A stretch of DNA of 64,000 nt, from positions 95,347-159,346 of the forward strand of contig NZ_FOGU01000003.1 of assembly GCF_900111315.1 (NCBI RefSeq), written 5' to 3'. A program made the translations under genes and the position numbers. Shown in pieces: positions 33,527 to 42,790 of this stretch (position 1 is its first letter; every line of letters begins with the position of its first letter). Below the pieces are notes generated by a model, which searched no databases, was not told where the DNA came from, and saw nothing but the letters and a program-made list of their open reading frames with translations. The stretch comes from Tranquillimonas rosea (GTDB lineage Bacteria > Pseudomonadota > Alphaproteobacteria > Rhodobacterales > Rhodobacteraceae).

Positions 33527-33532
33527 TCCCGC

Positions 33533-35155
33533 ATGGCGGCGCATGACGATACGGGGCGGCCGGATACGGCCGCCCCCGCGATCGAGCTGAAAGGCATTTC
33601 GAAGGCCTTCGGCCCGGTGCAGGCGAACAAGGATATATCGATCCGCGTGATGCCCGGCACCATCCACGGCATCATCGGCGAGAACGGCGCCGGCAAGTCG
33701 ACACTGATGTCGATCCTCTACGGCTTCTACAAGGCGGATGCGGGCGAGATCTGGGTCCACGGCGCGCGGCGCGAGATCCCCGACAGCCAGGCCGCCATCG
33801 CCGCCGGCATCGGCATGGTGTTCCAGCACTTCAAGCTGGTCGAGAATTTCACCGTCCTCGAGAACGTGGTGCTCGGCGCCGAGGAGGGCGCGCGCCTGAC
33901 ACCGTCACTGTCAAAGGCGCGCAAGCTGCTGAAACAGCTGAGCGAAGAATACGAACTGCACGTCGATCCCGACGCGCTGATCCAGGATCTCGGCGTCGGG
34001 ATGCAGCAGCGGGTGGAGATCCTCAAGGCGCTCTACCGGCAGGCGGACATCCTGATCCTGGACGAGCCGACCGGCGTGCTGACCCCCGCGGAGGCGGACC
34101 ACCTGTTCCGCATCCTCGAGGGGCTGAAGCGCGAGGGTAAGACGATCATCCTGATCACGCACAAGCTGCGCGAGATCATGGAAATCACCGATACCGTCAG
34201 CGTCATGCGCCTGGGCGAGATGACGGCCACCGTCAAGACGCCCGAAACCAGCCCCGAACAGCTGGCCGAGCTGATGGTCGGCCGCAAAGTCCTGCTGCGC
34301 GTGGACAAGGCCCCGGCGAGACCGGGCGAGACCGTGCTTCAGGTCGACAACCTCAAGGTCACCGATTCCAAGGGTGTCGAACGCCTGCGCGGCGTGTCCC
34401 TGAACGTGCGCAAGGGCGAGATTCTCGGCATCGCGGGCGTGGCCGGCAACGGCCAGTCCGAGCTGCTCGAAGTGCTGGGCGGCATGCGCGAGGGGCGCGG
34501 CAGCGTGCAGCTCAACGGGCAGGAGCTGGACCTCAGCGGCACGAAGTCCGACGCCCGCACGCGGCGGCGCCGCGGCATCGCGCACGTCCCCGAGGACAGG
34601 CAGCGCGAAGGGCTGATCATGGATTTCCAGGCGTGGGAGAATGTCGGCTTCGGCTACCACGACGACCCCGCCTATTGCCGCGGGATGTTCATGGACAACG
34701 CGGCGCTTCGGAAGGACACCGAGCGCAAGATCGAGAAATTCGACGTGCGCCCCGCGAATGCCGATCTTGCGGCCAAGAGCTTTTCGGGCGGCAACCAGCA
34801 GAAGCTCGTCATCGCCCGCGAGCTGGAGCGCAACCCCGACCTTCTGCTGGTGGGCCAGCCGACGCGCGGTGTCGACATCGGCGCGATCGAGTTCATCCAC
34901 CAGCAGATCGTCGCCCTGCGCGACGAGGGCAAGGCGGTCCTGCTCGTCTCGGTCGAGCTCGACGAGATCATGGCGCTGTCCGACCGCATCGCCGTCATGT
35001 TCGACGGCAGCATCATGGGCGAGCGCCTGCCCTCCGAGACGTCAGAGCGTGAACTGGGCCTGCTGATGGCCGGCATCTCGGACACCAGCCGCGAGCACTC
35101 GATCAAGGAGGTCGAGGAGAACCTCGCCCATTCCGGCGGCAAGGTGATGACATGA
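33533..35155 (+). CDS. Nucleoside ABC transporter ATP-binding protein (two ABC domains)
   Basis: A 540-residue duplicated ABC ATPase of the RbsA/NupA type. The first domain has Walker A GENGAGKST, signature-like LGVGMQQRVEILKAL and Walker B ILILDEPTGVL. In the second the Walker A is degenerate (GVAGNGQSE), with signature SFSGGNQQKLVIARELERNP and the LLLVGQPTRGVDIGA segment; this asymmetry is normal for the family. It energises uptake through the two permeases downstream, and it overlaps the first of them as ATGA. Confidence 0.93.
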   Translation: MAAHDDTGRPDTAAPAIELKGISKAFGPVQANKDISIRVMPGTIHGIIGENGAGKSTLMSILYGFYKADAGEIWVHGARREIPDSQAAIAAGIGMVFQHFKLVENFTVLENVVLGAEEGARLTPSLSKARKLLKQLSEEYELHVDPDALIQDLGVGMQQRVEILKALYRQADILILDEPTGVLTPAEADHLFRILEGLKREGKTIILITHKLREIMEITDTVSVMRLGEMTATVKTPETSPEQLAELMVGRKVLLRVDKAPARPGETVLQVDNLKVTDSKGVERLRGVSLNVRKGEILGIAGVAGNGQSELLEVLGGMREGRGSVQLNGQELDLSGTKSDARTRRRRGIAHVPEDRQREGLIMDFQAWENVGFGYHDDPAYCRGMFMDNAALRKDTERKIEKFDVRPANADLAAKSFSGGNQQKLVIARELERNPDLLLVGQPTRGVDIGAIEFIHQQIVALRDEGKAVLLVSVELDEIMALSDRIAVMFDGSIMGERLPSETSERELGLLMAGISDTSREHSIKEVEENLAHSGGKVMT

Positions 35156-36261
35156 CCAAGATGCCTCGCTGGGCGGATATCGCCCTGATCCCGCTGATCA
35201 ACCTGGCCCTCGCCCTGCTCGTCGCCGGGATCGTGCTGCTGTTCATCGGGCAGAACCCGGTGGAGGCGCTGCAGATCATGGTGCGCGGCGCCGTCGGTTC
35301 GACCTATGGCTGGGGCTACACGCTGTTCTACGCGACGAACTTCATCTTCACCGGCCTCGCCGTGGCCGTCGCCTTCCACGCCAAGCTGTTCAACATCGGC
35401 GGCGAGGGACAGGCGCAGCTCGGAAGCCTGGGCGTCGCGCTGGTCTGCCTTGCGGTGCCGTGGCCGCACTGGCTGCTGGCACTGCCGGCGGCGATCGTGG
35501 GCGGCGCGGTGTTCGGCGCCGCCTGGGCCTTCATCCCCGCCTACCTGCAGGCCAAGCGCGGCAGCCACATCGTGATCACCACGATCATGTTCAACTTCAT
35601 CGCCTCGTCGCTGCTGGTCTACCTTCTGGTGAGCACGCTGAAGGCGCCGGGCATGGCGCCGGAGTCGGCCCGCTTCCCCGAAGGTGCGTGGCTGCCCTCG
35701 GCGCGCGAGTTGTTCGCCTCGATCGGGATCGAGTTCTCGCGCGCGCCGCTGAACGTGTCGTTCCTGGTGGCGCTGCTCGCCTGCTGGCTGGTCTGGCTGC
35801 TGCTGTGGCGCACGCGGCTGGGCTACGAGATCCGGGCGCTCGGCCACTCGGAGCCCGCCGCCCGCTATGCCGGCATCTCGCCGCCGCGGATCGTCATCAT
35901 CGCGATGCTGATCTCGGGCGCCCTGGCGGGCCTGATGGCGGTCAACGCCGTGATGGGCGAACAGGAGCGGCTGCTGCAGGACAACGTCCTCGGCGCCGGC
36001 TTCGTCGGCATCGCCGTGGCGCTGATGGGGCGCTCGCATCCGGTGGGCGTGCTGCTGGCCGCCATCCTGTTCGGTGCGCTCTACCAGGGCGGGGCCGAGC
36101 TCGAGTTCGAGACGAGCGTGCCGCGGCAGATGATCATCGTCATCCAGGCGCTCGTGATCCTGTTCACCGGCGCGCTCGACAACATGGTGCGAGAGCCCGT
36201 GACCGGCCTGTTCCTGCGCTACGGCAAACGCAAACCCGCGCCCGGCACCCCGGCGGAGTGA
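35152..36261 (+). CDS. Nucleoside ABC transporter permease (first subunit)
   Basis: A 369-residue inner-membrane permease of the branched-chain/ribose-type superfamily (BPD_transp_2). About ten hydrophobic helices are visible. ATNFIFTGLAVAVAFHAKLF and NIGGEGQAQLGSLGVAL form the conserved cytoplasmic-loop region, and LGYEIRALGHSEPAARYAGI lies before the last helices. The gene overlaps the ATP-binding gene and is 4 bp from the second permease gene, so the three are one transport unit. Confidence 0.92.
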   Translation: MTKMPRWADIALIPLINLALALLVAGIVLLFIGQNPVEALQIMVRGAVGSTYGWGYTLFYATNFIFTGLAVAVAFHAKLFNIGGEGQAQLGSLGVALVCLAVPWPHWLLALPAAIVGGAVFGAAWAFIPAYLQAKRGSHIVITTIMFNFIASSLLVYLLVSTLKAPGMAPESARFPEGAWLPSARELFASIGIEFSRAPLNVSFLVALLACWLVWLLLWRTRLGYEIRALGHSEPAARYAGISPPRIVIIAMLISGALAGLMAVNAVMGEQERLLQDNVLGAGFVGIAVALMGRSHPVGVLLAAILFGALYQGGAELEFETSVPRQMIIVIQALVILFTGALDNMVREPVTGLFLRYGKRKPAPGTPAE

Positions 36262-36265
36262 CGAC

Positions 36266-37231
36266 ATGGATTTCCTGACCATCATCCAGATCGGCGATTC
36301 CACGATCCGCCTGGCGACGCCGCTGCTGCTGGCCTGCCTCGCGGGGCTGTTCTCGGAACGCTCGGGCATCATCGACATCGGGCTCGAGGGCAAGATGCTG
36401 ATCTCGGCGTTCTTCTCGGCCGCGGTCGCGGCGCTGACCGGTTCGGTGTGGCTGGGCCTGCTGGCGGGGGTCGCCGCAGCGGTGATCTTCTCGCTGATCC
36501 ACGGGCTCGCCTCGATCACCTTCCGGGGGGACCAGCTGATCTCTGGGGTGGCGCTGAACTTCCTCGCCTCGGGGATGTCGGTGCTGATCGCGCAGGACAT
36601 CTTCGCCCAGGGTGGCCGCACGCCCTCCCTGTCGGGCGATGCGCGGTTCGCCTCGCTCGACCTGCCCTTCGCCGAGGCACTCTCCGGCGTTCCGATCCTC
36701 GGGCCGATCTATTCCGACATGCTCTCGGGCCACACGATCCTGGTCTATGTCGCGCTGCTGGCGGTGCCGGCGACGTGGTACGTGTTGTTCCGCACGCGTT
36801 TCGGCCTGCGTCTGCGCGCCGTGGGCGAGAACCCCGGCGCGGTCGATACCGCGGGCGTGTCGGTCAAGCGGCTGCGCTATGGCGCGGTGCTGATCTGCGG
36901 CCTGCTGTCGGGGCTGGGCGGCGCCTATCTGTCGACCGGTCTCGCCGCCGGCTTCACGCAGGAGATGACGGCCGGGCGCGGCTATATCGCGCTGGCGGCG
37001 CTGATCTTCGCCAAGTGGCGGCCGTGGCAGGCGCTTGGCGCGTGCCTGCTGTTCGGGTTCCTTCAGGCGGTGTCGAACCGCTTCAACTCGATCGACCTCA
37101 TCCTCTTCGAGATCCCGAACGCCTTCGTCCTGGCCCTGCCCTACATTCTCACGGTGGTCATCCTGGCCGGCTTCGTCGGCCGCGCCGTGCCGCCCCGCGC
37201 CGGAGGAACGCCCTATGTCAAGGAACGCTGA
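36266..37231 (+). CDS. Nucleoside ABC transporter permease (second subunit)
   Basis: A 321-residue permease, paired with the preceding subunit. Conserved features are ERSGIIDIGLEGKMLISAFF near the N-terminus and FGLRLRAVGENPGAVDTAGV in the later loop, as in NupC/YufQ-type permeases. About nine membrane helices are seen. Its last 17 bp overlap the start of the purine nucleoside phosphorylase gene, which fits import followed by phosphorolysis. Confidence 0.92.
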   Translation: MDFLTIIQIGDSTIRLATPLLLACLAGLFSERSGIIDIGLEGKMLISAFFSAAVAALTGSVWLGLLAGVAAAVIFSLIHGLASITFRGDQLISGVALNFLASGMSVLIAQDIFAQGGRTPSLSGDARFASLDLPFAEALSGVPILGPIYSDMLSGHTILVYVALLAVPATWYVLFRTRFGLRLRAVGENPGAVDTAGVSVKRLRYGAVLICGLLSGLGGAYLSTGLAAGFTQEMTAGRGYIALAALIFAKWRPWQALGACLLFGFLQAVSNRFNSIDLILFEIPNAFVLALPYILTVVILAGFVGRAVPPRAGGTPYVKER

Positions 37232-38018
37232 CGACCTCGCGTCCTTCATCCGCGACCGCGCCGGGGCCGAGCCGCCGCGCCTGGGCCTGATCCTGGGTTC
37301 GGGCCTTTCAGGTCTGGCCAACGCGATCGAGGGGGTATCGATCGACTATGCCCAGCTGCCGGGCTTTCCAGGCACCGGCGTCAGCGGCCATGCGGCGAGC
37401 CTGACGATCGGCACGCTCGAAGGCACGCGTGTCGCGGTCTTCGGTGGACGGTCGCACTACTACGAATCCGGCCGGCCGGACGGGATGCGGCTGCCGCTCG
37501 AGGTGCTGGCCGCGCTCGGCGCCGAGGGCCTGATCGCCACCAACGCCGCCGGCTCGCTGGACCCGGAGATGCCCACGGGCTCGATCATGTGCCTGACGGA
37601 CCACATGAACTTCTCCGGCCTCAACCCCCTGATCGGAGAGCCGACGGATTCCCGCTTCGTGCCGATGATGAACGCCTACGATCCCGACTGGCGGCAGCGG
37701 CTGGACACGGCGGCCAAGGCTGCCGAGGTCGAGATGCACCGGGGCGTCTATGCCTGGTATTCCGGCCCCTCGTTCGAGACCCCGGCCGAGATCCGGGCGA
37801 TCCGCACCCTCGGCGCCGACGCGGTCGGGATGTCGACGGTGCCCGAGGTGATCCTGGCGCGGTTCCTGGGGCTTCGGGCGGCCGCGATCTCGACGATCAC
37901 CAACATGGCAGCCGGGCTTAGCGACGAGGCGATCAGCCACGACCACACCAAGGCGATGGCGCCCGTGGGGGCCGCCAAGCTCGAGAAGGTGTTGCGGCAC
38001 TTCCTCGGCGGTCTCTAG
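37215..38018 (+). CDS. Purine nucleoside phosphorylase
   Basis: A 267-residue trimeric-type PNP that splits purine nucleosides with phosphate into base and ribose-1-phosphate. Diagnostic segments are LGLILGSGLSGLANAIEG, VFGGRSHYYES (phosphate site), LIATNAAGSLDPEMPTGSI, DHMNFSGLNPL and YAWYSGPSFETPAEIRAIR. The start ATG 37215 follows GGAGGA and lies inside the permease gene by 17 bp. Some relatives prefer xanthosine or methylthioadenosine. The operon suggests it processes imported nucleosides. Confidence 0.93.
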   Translation: MSRNADDLASFIRDRAGAEPPRLGLILGSGLSGLANAIEGVSIDYAQLPGFPGTGVSGHAASLTIGTLEGTRVAVFGGRSHYYESGRPDGMRLPLEVLAALGAEGLIATNAAGSLDPEMPTGSIMCLTDHMNFSGLNPLIGEPTDSRFVPMMNAYDPDWRQRLDTAAKAAEVEMHRGVYAWYSGPSFETPAEIRAIRTLGADAVGMSTVPEVILARFLGLRAAAISTITNMAAGLSDEAISHDHTKAMAPVGAAKLEKVLRHFLGGL

Positions 38019-38096
38019 CGCCGGCGCCAGCCGCCTTCCGACTTTCATTCCGGCGCCGCCGGTGGTCAACTGTGACCTGCAGCCTGCGGAACACCG

Positions 38097-39014
38097 ATGC
38101 AAGTCTATCTTCCGATCGCCGAAGTCTCCGTCAACGCGTTCCTCCTTCTGGGGCTGGGCGGGCTCGTCGGCGTGCTTTCGGGCATGTTCGGCGTCGGCGG
38201 CGGTTTCCTGATCACGCCGCTGCTGTTCTTCGTCGGCATCCCCCCGGCGGTTGCCGTCGCGACCTCGGCCAACCAGATCGTCGCCTCGTCGGTCTCGGGC
38301 GTGCTCGCGCATCTCAGGCGACGGACGGTGGATCTCCGAATGGGACTCGTCCTCTTGGCCGGGGGCCTGCTGGGCGCGGGGATCGGCGTGCAGGTATTCA
38401 ACATCCTGCGCGACCTCGGGCAGGTCGATCTGCTCGTGCGGCTCAGCTACGTGGTTTTCCTGGGCATCATCGGCGGCCTGATGTTCCTGGAAAGTCTCCA
38501 GGCCATGCGCCGGACGCGCAAGGGCACCTCGAGCCCGGTGAAACGGCACAAGCACAACTGGGTCCACGGCCTGCCTCTCAAGATGCGGTTCCGCACCTCG
38601 GGGCTGTATATCTCGGTCCTGCCGCCGATGTTGGTGGGGCTGTCGGTCGGCGTCCTGTCGGCGATCATGGGTGTGGGCGGCGGGTTCATCATGGTGCCCG
38701 CGATGATCTATCTGCTGGGCATGCCCACCAAGGTCGTCGTCGGCACGTCGCTGTTCCAGATCATCTTCGTCACCGCTTTCACCACCCTGCTGCATGCCAC
38801 GACGAACTATACCGTCGACATGCTGCTGGCGCTGCTCCTGATCCTCGGCGGCGTGCTGGGCGCACAGCTCGGGACGCGCGTGGGCCTGCTGATGAAAGCC
38901 GAACAACTGCGCATCCTCCTGGCCGCGCTCGTCCTGCTGGTTTGCGGCAAGCTGGCGCTGGACCTGTTGCTGCGCCCCTCCGAGCTCTATTCGCTGGCGC
39001 CGGTCGCGGCATGA
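38097..39014 (+). CDS. TSUP family transporter (TauE/SafE sulfite exporter type)
   Basis: A 305-residue membrane protein with two homologous halves, each containing the TSUP motif: LSGMFGVGGGFLITPLLFF in the first and LSAIMGVGGGFIMVPAMIYL in the second. About eight helices are visible. Members export sulfite, sulfoacetate or related anions. The stop overlaps the next gene as ATGA, and such TSUP-TIGR02186 pairs are common in alphaproteobacteria. Confidence 0.9.
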   Translation: MQVYLPIAEVSVNAFLLLGLGGLVGVLSGMFGVGGGFLITPLLFFVGIPPAVAVATSANQIVASSVSGVLAHLRRRTVDLRMGLVLLAGGLLGAGIGVQVFNILRDLGQVDLLVRLSYVVFLGIIGGLMFLESLQAMRRTRKGTSSPVKRHKHNWVHGLPLKMRFRTSGLYISVLPPMLVGLSVGVLSAIMGVGGGFIMVPAMIYLLGMPTKVVVGTSLFQIIFVTAFTTLLHATTNYTVDMLLALLLILGGVLGAQLGTRVGLLMKAEQLRILLAALVLLVCGKLALDLLLRPSELYSLAPVAA

Positions 39015-39778
39015 GCTGGCGGACGCTCGTGCTCGCGCTCTGTTTCGCCGTCCCGGCCGCCGCGCAGGAGGACGACGAAGAGGTCGTGGCCGGCCTCAGT
39101 CAGAGCCGCATCTCGATCAGCGCCAATTTCGACGGCTCCGAAATCCTCGTCTTCGGCGCCGTCAAACGGGAAAGCCCGATCCGCAGCCAGCCGCCACTGG
39201 GCGTGATCGTCGCGGTCGTGGGGCCTTCGGGCGCCGTCACCGTGCGACGCAAGGACCGGCTGGCGGGCATCTGGGTCAACCAGAACTCGGTCGAGGTGGA
39301 TGCTGCGCCGAGCTTTTATGCCGTCGCCACGAGCGCGCCGCTCGAGGACATCCTCAACGACACCGAGGACCTGCGGAACCGGATCTCGATCCGCCGGGCA
39401 ATCCGCACAGTCGGCGCGGCCGGCCTGGTCGAGGATCCCACCAACTTCACCGACGCCCTGATCCGCATCCGCAAGGGCGCGGGCCTCTACCAGATGAACC
39501 CCGGCACGGTGGAGATCACCGAAAGCACGCTGTTCAACACCTCGATCTCGCTGCCCGCGAACCTGACCGAGGGCGAGTACCTGGCCCGGATTTTCCTGAC
39601 CCGCGGCGGGCGTGTCGTAACCGAGCACCGCACCGAAATCTATGTCCGCAAGGTCGGGCTGGAGCGGCTGCTCTACAATCTCGCCCACGAGCAGCCACTG
39701 ATCTACGGGCTTCTGTCGCTCGCACTGGCGGCGATCGCGGGCTGGGGCGCGTCGGCCGCGTTCCGCTGGCTGCGCTGA
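39011..39778 (+). CDS. TIGR02186 family exported membrane-anchored protein
   Basis: A 255-residue protein with a signal peptide (TLVLALCFAVPAAAQ), a periplasmic beta-rich body and a single C-terminal membrane helix (LIYGLLSLALAAIAGWGASA). The stretches VAGLSQSRISISANFDGSEI and VVGPSGAVTVRRKDRLAGIW match what I recall of TIGR02186. Function is unknown. The ATGA overlap with the TSUP gene implies an accessory role in the same transport process. Confidence 0.82.
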   Translation: MSWRTLVLALCFAVPAAAQEDDEEVVAGLSQSRISISANFDGSEILVFGAVKRESPIRSQPPLGVIVAVVGPSGAVTVRRKDRLAGIWVNQNSVEVDAAPSFYAVATSAPLEDILNDTEDLRNRISIRRAIRTVGAAGLVEDPTNFTDALIRIRKGAGLYQMNPGTVEITESTLFNTSISLPANLTEGEYLARIFLTRGGRVVTEHRTEIYVRKVGLERLLYNLAHEQPLIYGLLSLALAAIAGWGASAAFRWLR

Positions 39779-39784
39779 GCCGAC

Positions 39785-40501
39785 CTAGCCGCGACCGATA
39801 TGCGGCATCTTCGTCGCCATGACGGTCATGAACTGCACGTTCGCCTCCAGCGGCAGATCGGCCATGTGCAGCACCGAGCGGGCCGCGTCGCCCACATCCA
39901 TCACCTCGGGTGTTCCGCCGCGTGCGATCAGGTCCTCGACCAGGGGCGTCCGGGCGTTGCCGATGTCGATCTGGCCGCAGGCGATGTCGAAGGGCCGCCC
40001 GTCCAGGCTGAGCGTCTTGGTCAGGCCGGTAATCGCGTGCTTGGTCGAGGTGTAGCAGACCGATCCGGGCCGCGGTGTATGCGCCGAGAGCGAGCCGTTG
40101 TTGATGATCCGCCCGCCCTGCGGTTCCTGCCGCCGCATCTGGGCGAAGGCCGCGCGGGCGCCGTGGAACATGCCCGTCAGGTTGACGTCCAGCGACCGCG
40201 TCCAGTCCGCGATGTCGATCTCGTCGATCAGGCCCGCGGGCGCGAAGATGCCCGCATTGTTGAACAGGACGTCGAGCCGCCCCCATCTCGCGGCCATCTC
40301 GGCAACCGCACCCTCCAGGGCGCCGAGGTCGGTCACGTCGCCGGGCAGCACCAGCGCGTCGTCCGAGCCCGCGGCGATCTCTTCCAGCGGTGCGCGACGC
40401 CGGGCGAACAGCCCAACGCGCCAGCCCGCCGCCATCGCCCGGCGCGCCGTCTCGGCTCCGATGCCCGAACTTGCCCCGGTGATCAGCATGGTGCGGCTCA
40501 T
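39785..40501 (-). CDS. Short-chain dehydrogenase/reductase (SDR)
   Basis: A 238-residue classical SDR. It has the nucleotide-binding TGASSGIG (8-15), NNAG near residue 89, the catalytic Ser in NNGSLSAHTPR and Y-x-x-x-K in CYTSTKHAITGL. The Arg after the first beta strand (LFARRR) suggests NADP(H) preference. Substrate is unknown. Its start overlaps the stop of the RecD-like helicase gene as ATGA; no functional link is evident. Confidence 0.88.
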   Translation of the reverse strand: MSRTMLITGASSGIGAETARRAMAAGWRVGLFARRRAPLEEIAAGSDDALVLPGDVTDLGALEGAVAEMAARWGRLDVLFNNAGIFAPAGLIDEIDIADWTRSLDVNLTGMFHGARAAFAQMRRQEPQGGRIINNGSLSAHTPRPGSVCYTSTKHAITGLTKTLSLDGRPFDIACGQIDIGNARTPLVEDLIARGGTPEVMDVGDAARSVLHMADLPLEANVQFMTVMATKMPHIGRG

Positions 40502-42033
40502 GCGTCCTCCTCTCCTTGCGCGGCCAGGGCCAGTGGCGCGGGATCGGCCTTGAGGTCGTCGGTCCTCAGCGGCTCGGACGGCCGGGCGAGGCGGTTGCGC
40601 ACGACCCAGTGCAGCCGCGTCTCGGCCCGCGTGATCGCAACATAGGCGAGGCGCTTCCACAAGGGCACCCCCGCCTCGGTCCGGCCCGCCCGCGCCGCGG
40701 CCCAGAGATCGGGCGCAAAGACCTGCACCTCGGGCCATTGCGAGCCCTGCGCCTTGTGGATCGTGACCGCCGCGCCGTGCAGGAAGGTCGCGCCCATCCG
40801 CGCCGCGAAGGGGATGAAGGGTTCTTCCTCGTCGGGCATCTCGATCTTCACGATACTGGCGGCGCTGACCTGCGGCTCCTCGGCGCCGACGACGTGAAGG
40901 CGCGAGAAACCCGGCTTCTTGCCAGGCCCGAGGTAGACGACCTGCGCCCCCTTGATCAGACCGCGCGCCTCGAGGTCGATCCGCTTCTTGCGGTGCTTCA
41001 GCGGCAGTTCGAGCCCGTCGCAGATCAGCGGCTCGCCGGGCAACAGCGCGTCGCCCGGCGCCTGGTAGGCGGCGCGGAAGGCATGGATCAGGCGGATACG
41101 GGTGGCATTGCGCCACACCAGCACCGGCGAGCGGGCCATCAGGTCGGCCTGCACGCGCTGGCCCACGACCACGCGATCGTCCTCCCGCGCCTTTTCCTCG
41201 ACCATCCGCTCGAACCCCTCGAAGGTGAGCGACTCGTCGGCGAGCGCGTGGGCGAGGTCCAGGATCGGGCTGCCCTCGTCCTGCCGGTGGACGCGGTTCA
41301 GAATCAGGCGGCGATCCTCGGCCAGCTGGTCGAACACCATTTCTCCCGACTGGTTCACCGGGGCCAGCTGCGCGGGATCGCCGAACAGCAGAAGCGTCGG
41401 GAAGATTTCCTTGAGGTCCTCGAACTGCTTGGTGTCCAGCATCGAGGATTCGTCCACAAACCCGATGTCCAGCGGCTCGTCCCGCCTCTTCCAGCCATTG
41501 ATGAAGTCCGATCCGCGCAGACCGGCGGCGGCCAGCGCCCCCGGAACCGAGGAATGGGTCTGATAAAACGCCCAGGCCCGGTCCAGCGCGGTGTCGTCCA
41601 GCCCCTCGACATCGGGACGATCGCCCGTTCCCGCCAGCCACTCGGCGATCTTCTCGTATTCCGGGTCGTAGACCGGCGTATACAGGATTCGATGAATGGT
41701 GGTGGCCGGTACGCCGCGGTTTCGCAGGACACTGGCCGCCTTGTTGGTGGGCGCCAGAATCGCCAGCGTCCGGCGATCCTTCTTGCGGCGGCCTTCCCAA
41801 TCGCCCGACACGATATCGACGCCGGCCTCGGCCAGCGCCTTCCAGAGGCGTGCAAGGAGCAGTGTCTTACCCGACCCCGCCTTGCCGATCACCGCCATGA
41901 CCGCGCGGCGATCCTCGTTCATGCGGCGCAAGGCCTCGTTGTCGAGATCGACCCCGGCCGCGCGCAGCACCTCGGTCACGCGGTCGTAGGCCTCGGCCTG
42001 ATCGTCTGAAAAAGTGACCTGCGGCAGCGTCAT
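40498..42033 (-). CDS. RecD-like ATP-dependent DNA helicase (SF1/AAA family)
   Basis: A 511-residue superfamily 1 helicase. Walker A is IGKAGSGKTLLLARL (about 51-65), followed by LAILAPTNKAASVL (motif Ia), IGFVDESSMLDTKQFEDL (motif II, DE), LLFGDPAQLAPV (motif III) and the UvrD_C_2-like TIHKAQGSQWPEVQVF and YVAITRAETRLHWVV. It resembles RecD2/TraA-type helicases acting in repair or replication. Start ATG 42033 is preferred; the upstream in-frame extension overlaps luxI and is unlikely. Confidence 0.9.
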   Translation of the reverse strand: MTLPQVTFSDDQAEAYDRVTEVLRAAGVDLDNEALRRMNEDRRAVMAVIGKAGSGKTLLLARLWKALAEAGVDIVSGDWEGRRKKDRRTLAILAPTNKAASVLRNRGVPATTIHRILYTPVYDPEYEKIAEWLAGTGDRPDVEGLDDTALDRAWAFYQTHSSVPGALAAAGLRGSDFINGWKRRDEPLDIGFVDESSMLDTKQFEDLKEIFPTLLLFGDPAQLAPVNQSGEMVFDQLAEDRRLILNRVHRQDEGSPILDLAHALADESLTFEGFERMVEEKAREDDRVVVGQRVQADLMARSPVLVWRNATRIRLIHAFRAAYQAPGDALLPGEPLICDGLELPLKHRKKRIDLEARGLIKGAQVVYLGPGKKPGFSRLHVVGAEEPQVSAASIVKIEMPDEEEPFIPFAARMGATFLHGAAVTIHKAQGSQWPEVQVFAPDLWAAARAGRTEAGVPLWKRLAYVAITRAETRLHWVVRNRLARPSEPLRTDDLKADPAPLALAAQGEEDA

Positions 42034-42074
42034 GAGCGGACCATATCGGTCCGTCCCGCGCTTGCCCAGCAGGT

Positions 42075-42704
42075 TCAGGCCGCGAGAACCAGTCTGCCGC
42101 GCCCGAATCCGCGTTCGACCCAATGGCGCGACACGGCGGGTGAAATGCCCGCCCGGCGCAGCAGGCGGGGCCGAACTTCGGGCGCGAACCGCCACATCCC
42201 CGCCGAGATCGCCGCGCGTCCCGGCCCGGCCGTCCCCAGCGGCGCAGGCGGCCAGCCCAGCCGCCTGTAGACCGCCAGCATCCGCGCGTCGAACACGCCG
42301 ACGCCGTGGCTGAGCCCCAGTTCCAGCCCCATCTCCAGAGCGCCCAGCAGCAGCGCCGCCGGCACATGCGCCGCGGCCCCCGGCGCGATGCAGAACCGCG
42401 TACATTCCCATATCCGCGGACTGCAGACGGGGCCGTCGGGCAGAAGATGCGCGAAATGATCCGACAGCATGGTCCGCCCCGTGGTCGGCAGGAAACGCAT
42501 CGATCCGGCGTGTCGGCCATCGGGCCCCTCCCAGATGACGTAGAGCGGGTCTTCGGCGTCGTAGGCGTCCCGCTCGGCCCCCGTGTCGTCGACATGGACC
42601 TCCCACCCCAAGCGGTCGGCGAACTGCGCGGCGCGGTCGCGGAACATGCTGTCGCGCAACCGCGGATACCGGTTCAGGCCGCCGGCATAGAGAAATCGGA
42701 TCAT
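42075..42704 (-). CDS. luxI: Acyl-homoserine lactone synthase (LuxI family)
   Basis: A 209-residue autoinducer synthase that makes N-acyl-homoserine lactone from SAM and acyl-ACP. Family residues include RDRAAQFADRLGWEVHVD near the N-terminus, EDPLYVIWEGPDGRHAGSMR, LPTTGRTMLSDHF and PRIWECTRFCI, which carry the conserved Arg, Asp and Glu positions. AGGAGGTG precedes the ATG. It lies 86 bp downstream of the luxR-type gene on the same strand. Confidence 0.93.
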   Translation of the reverse strand: MIRFLYAGGLNRYPRLRDSMFRDRAAQFADRLGWEVHVDDTGAERDAYDAEDPLYVIWEGPDGRHAGSMRFLPTTGRTMLSDHFAHLLPDGPVCSPRIWECTRFCIAPGAAAHVPAALLLGALEMGLELGLSHGVGVFDARMLAVYRRLGWPPAPLGTAGPGRAAISAGMWRFAPEVRPRLLRRAGISPAVSRHWVERGFGRGRLVLAA

Positions 42705-42790
42705 CGGGGCACCTCCTGGCCTGTGGATCGCCGGAGTCTTCGCCGCATGGAGTTACCGCCGCGCTTCGTCACCGTCCGTCGTGTTTACCG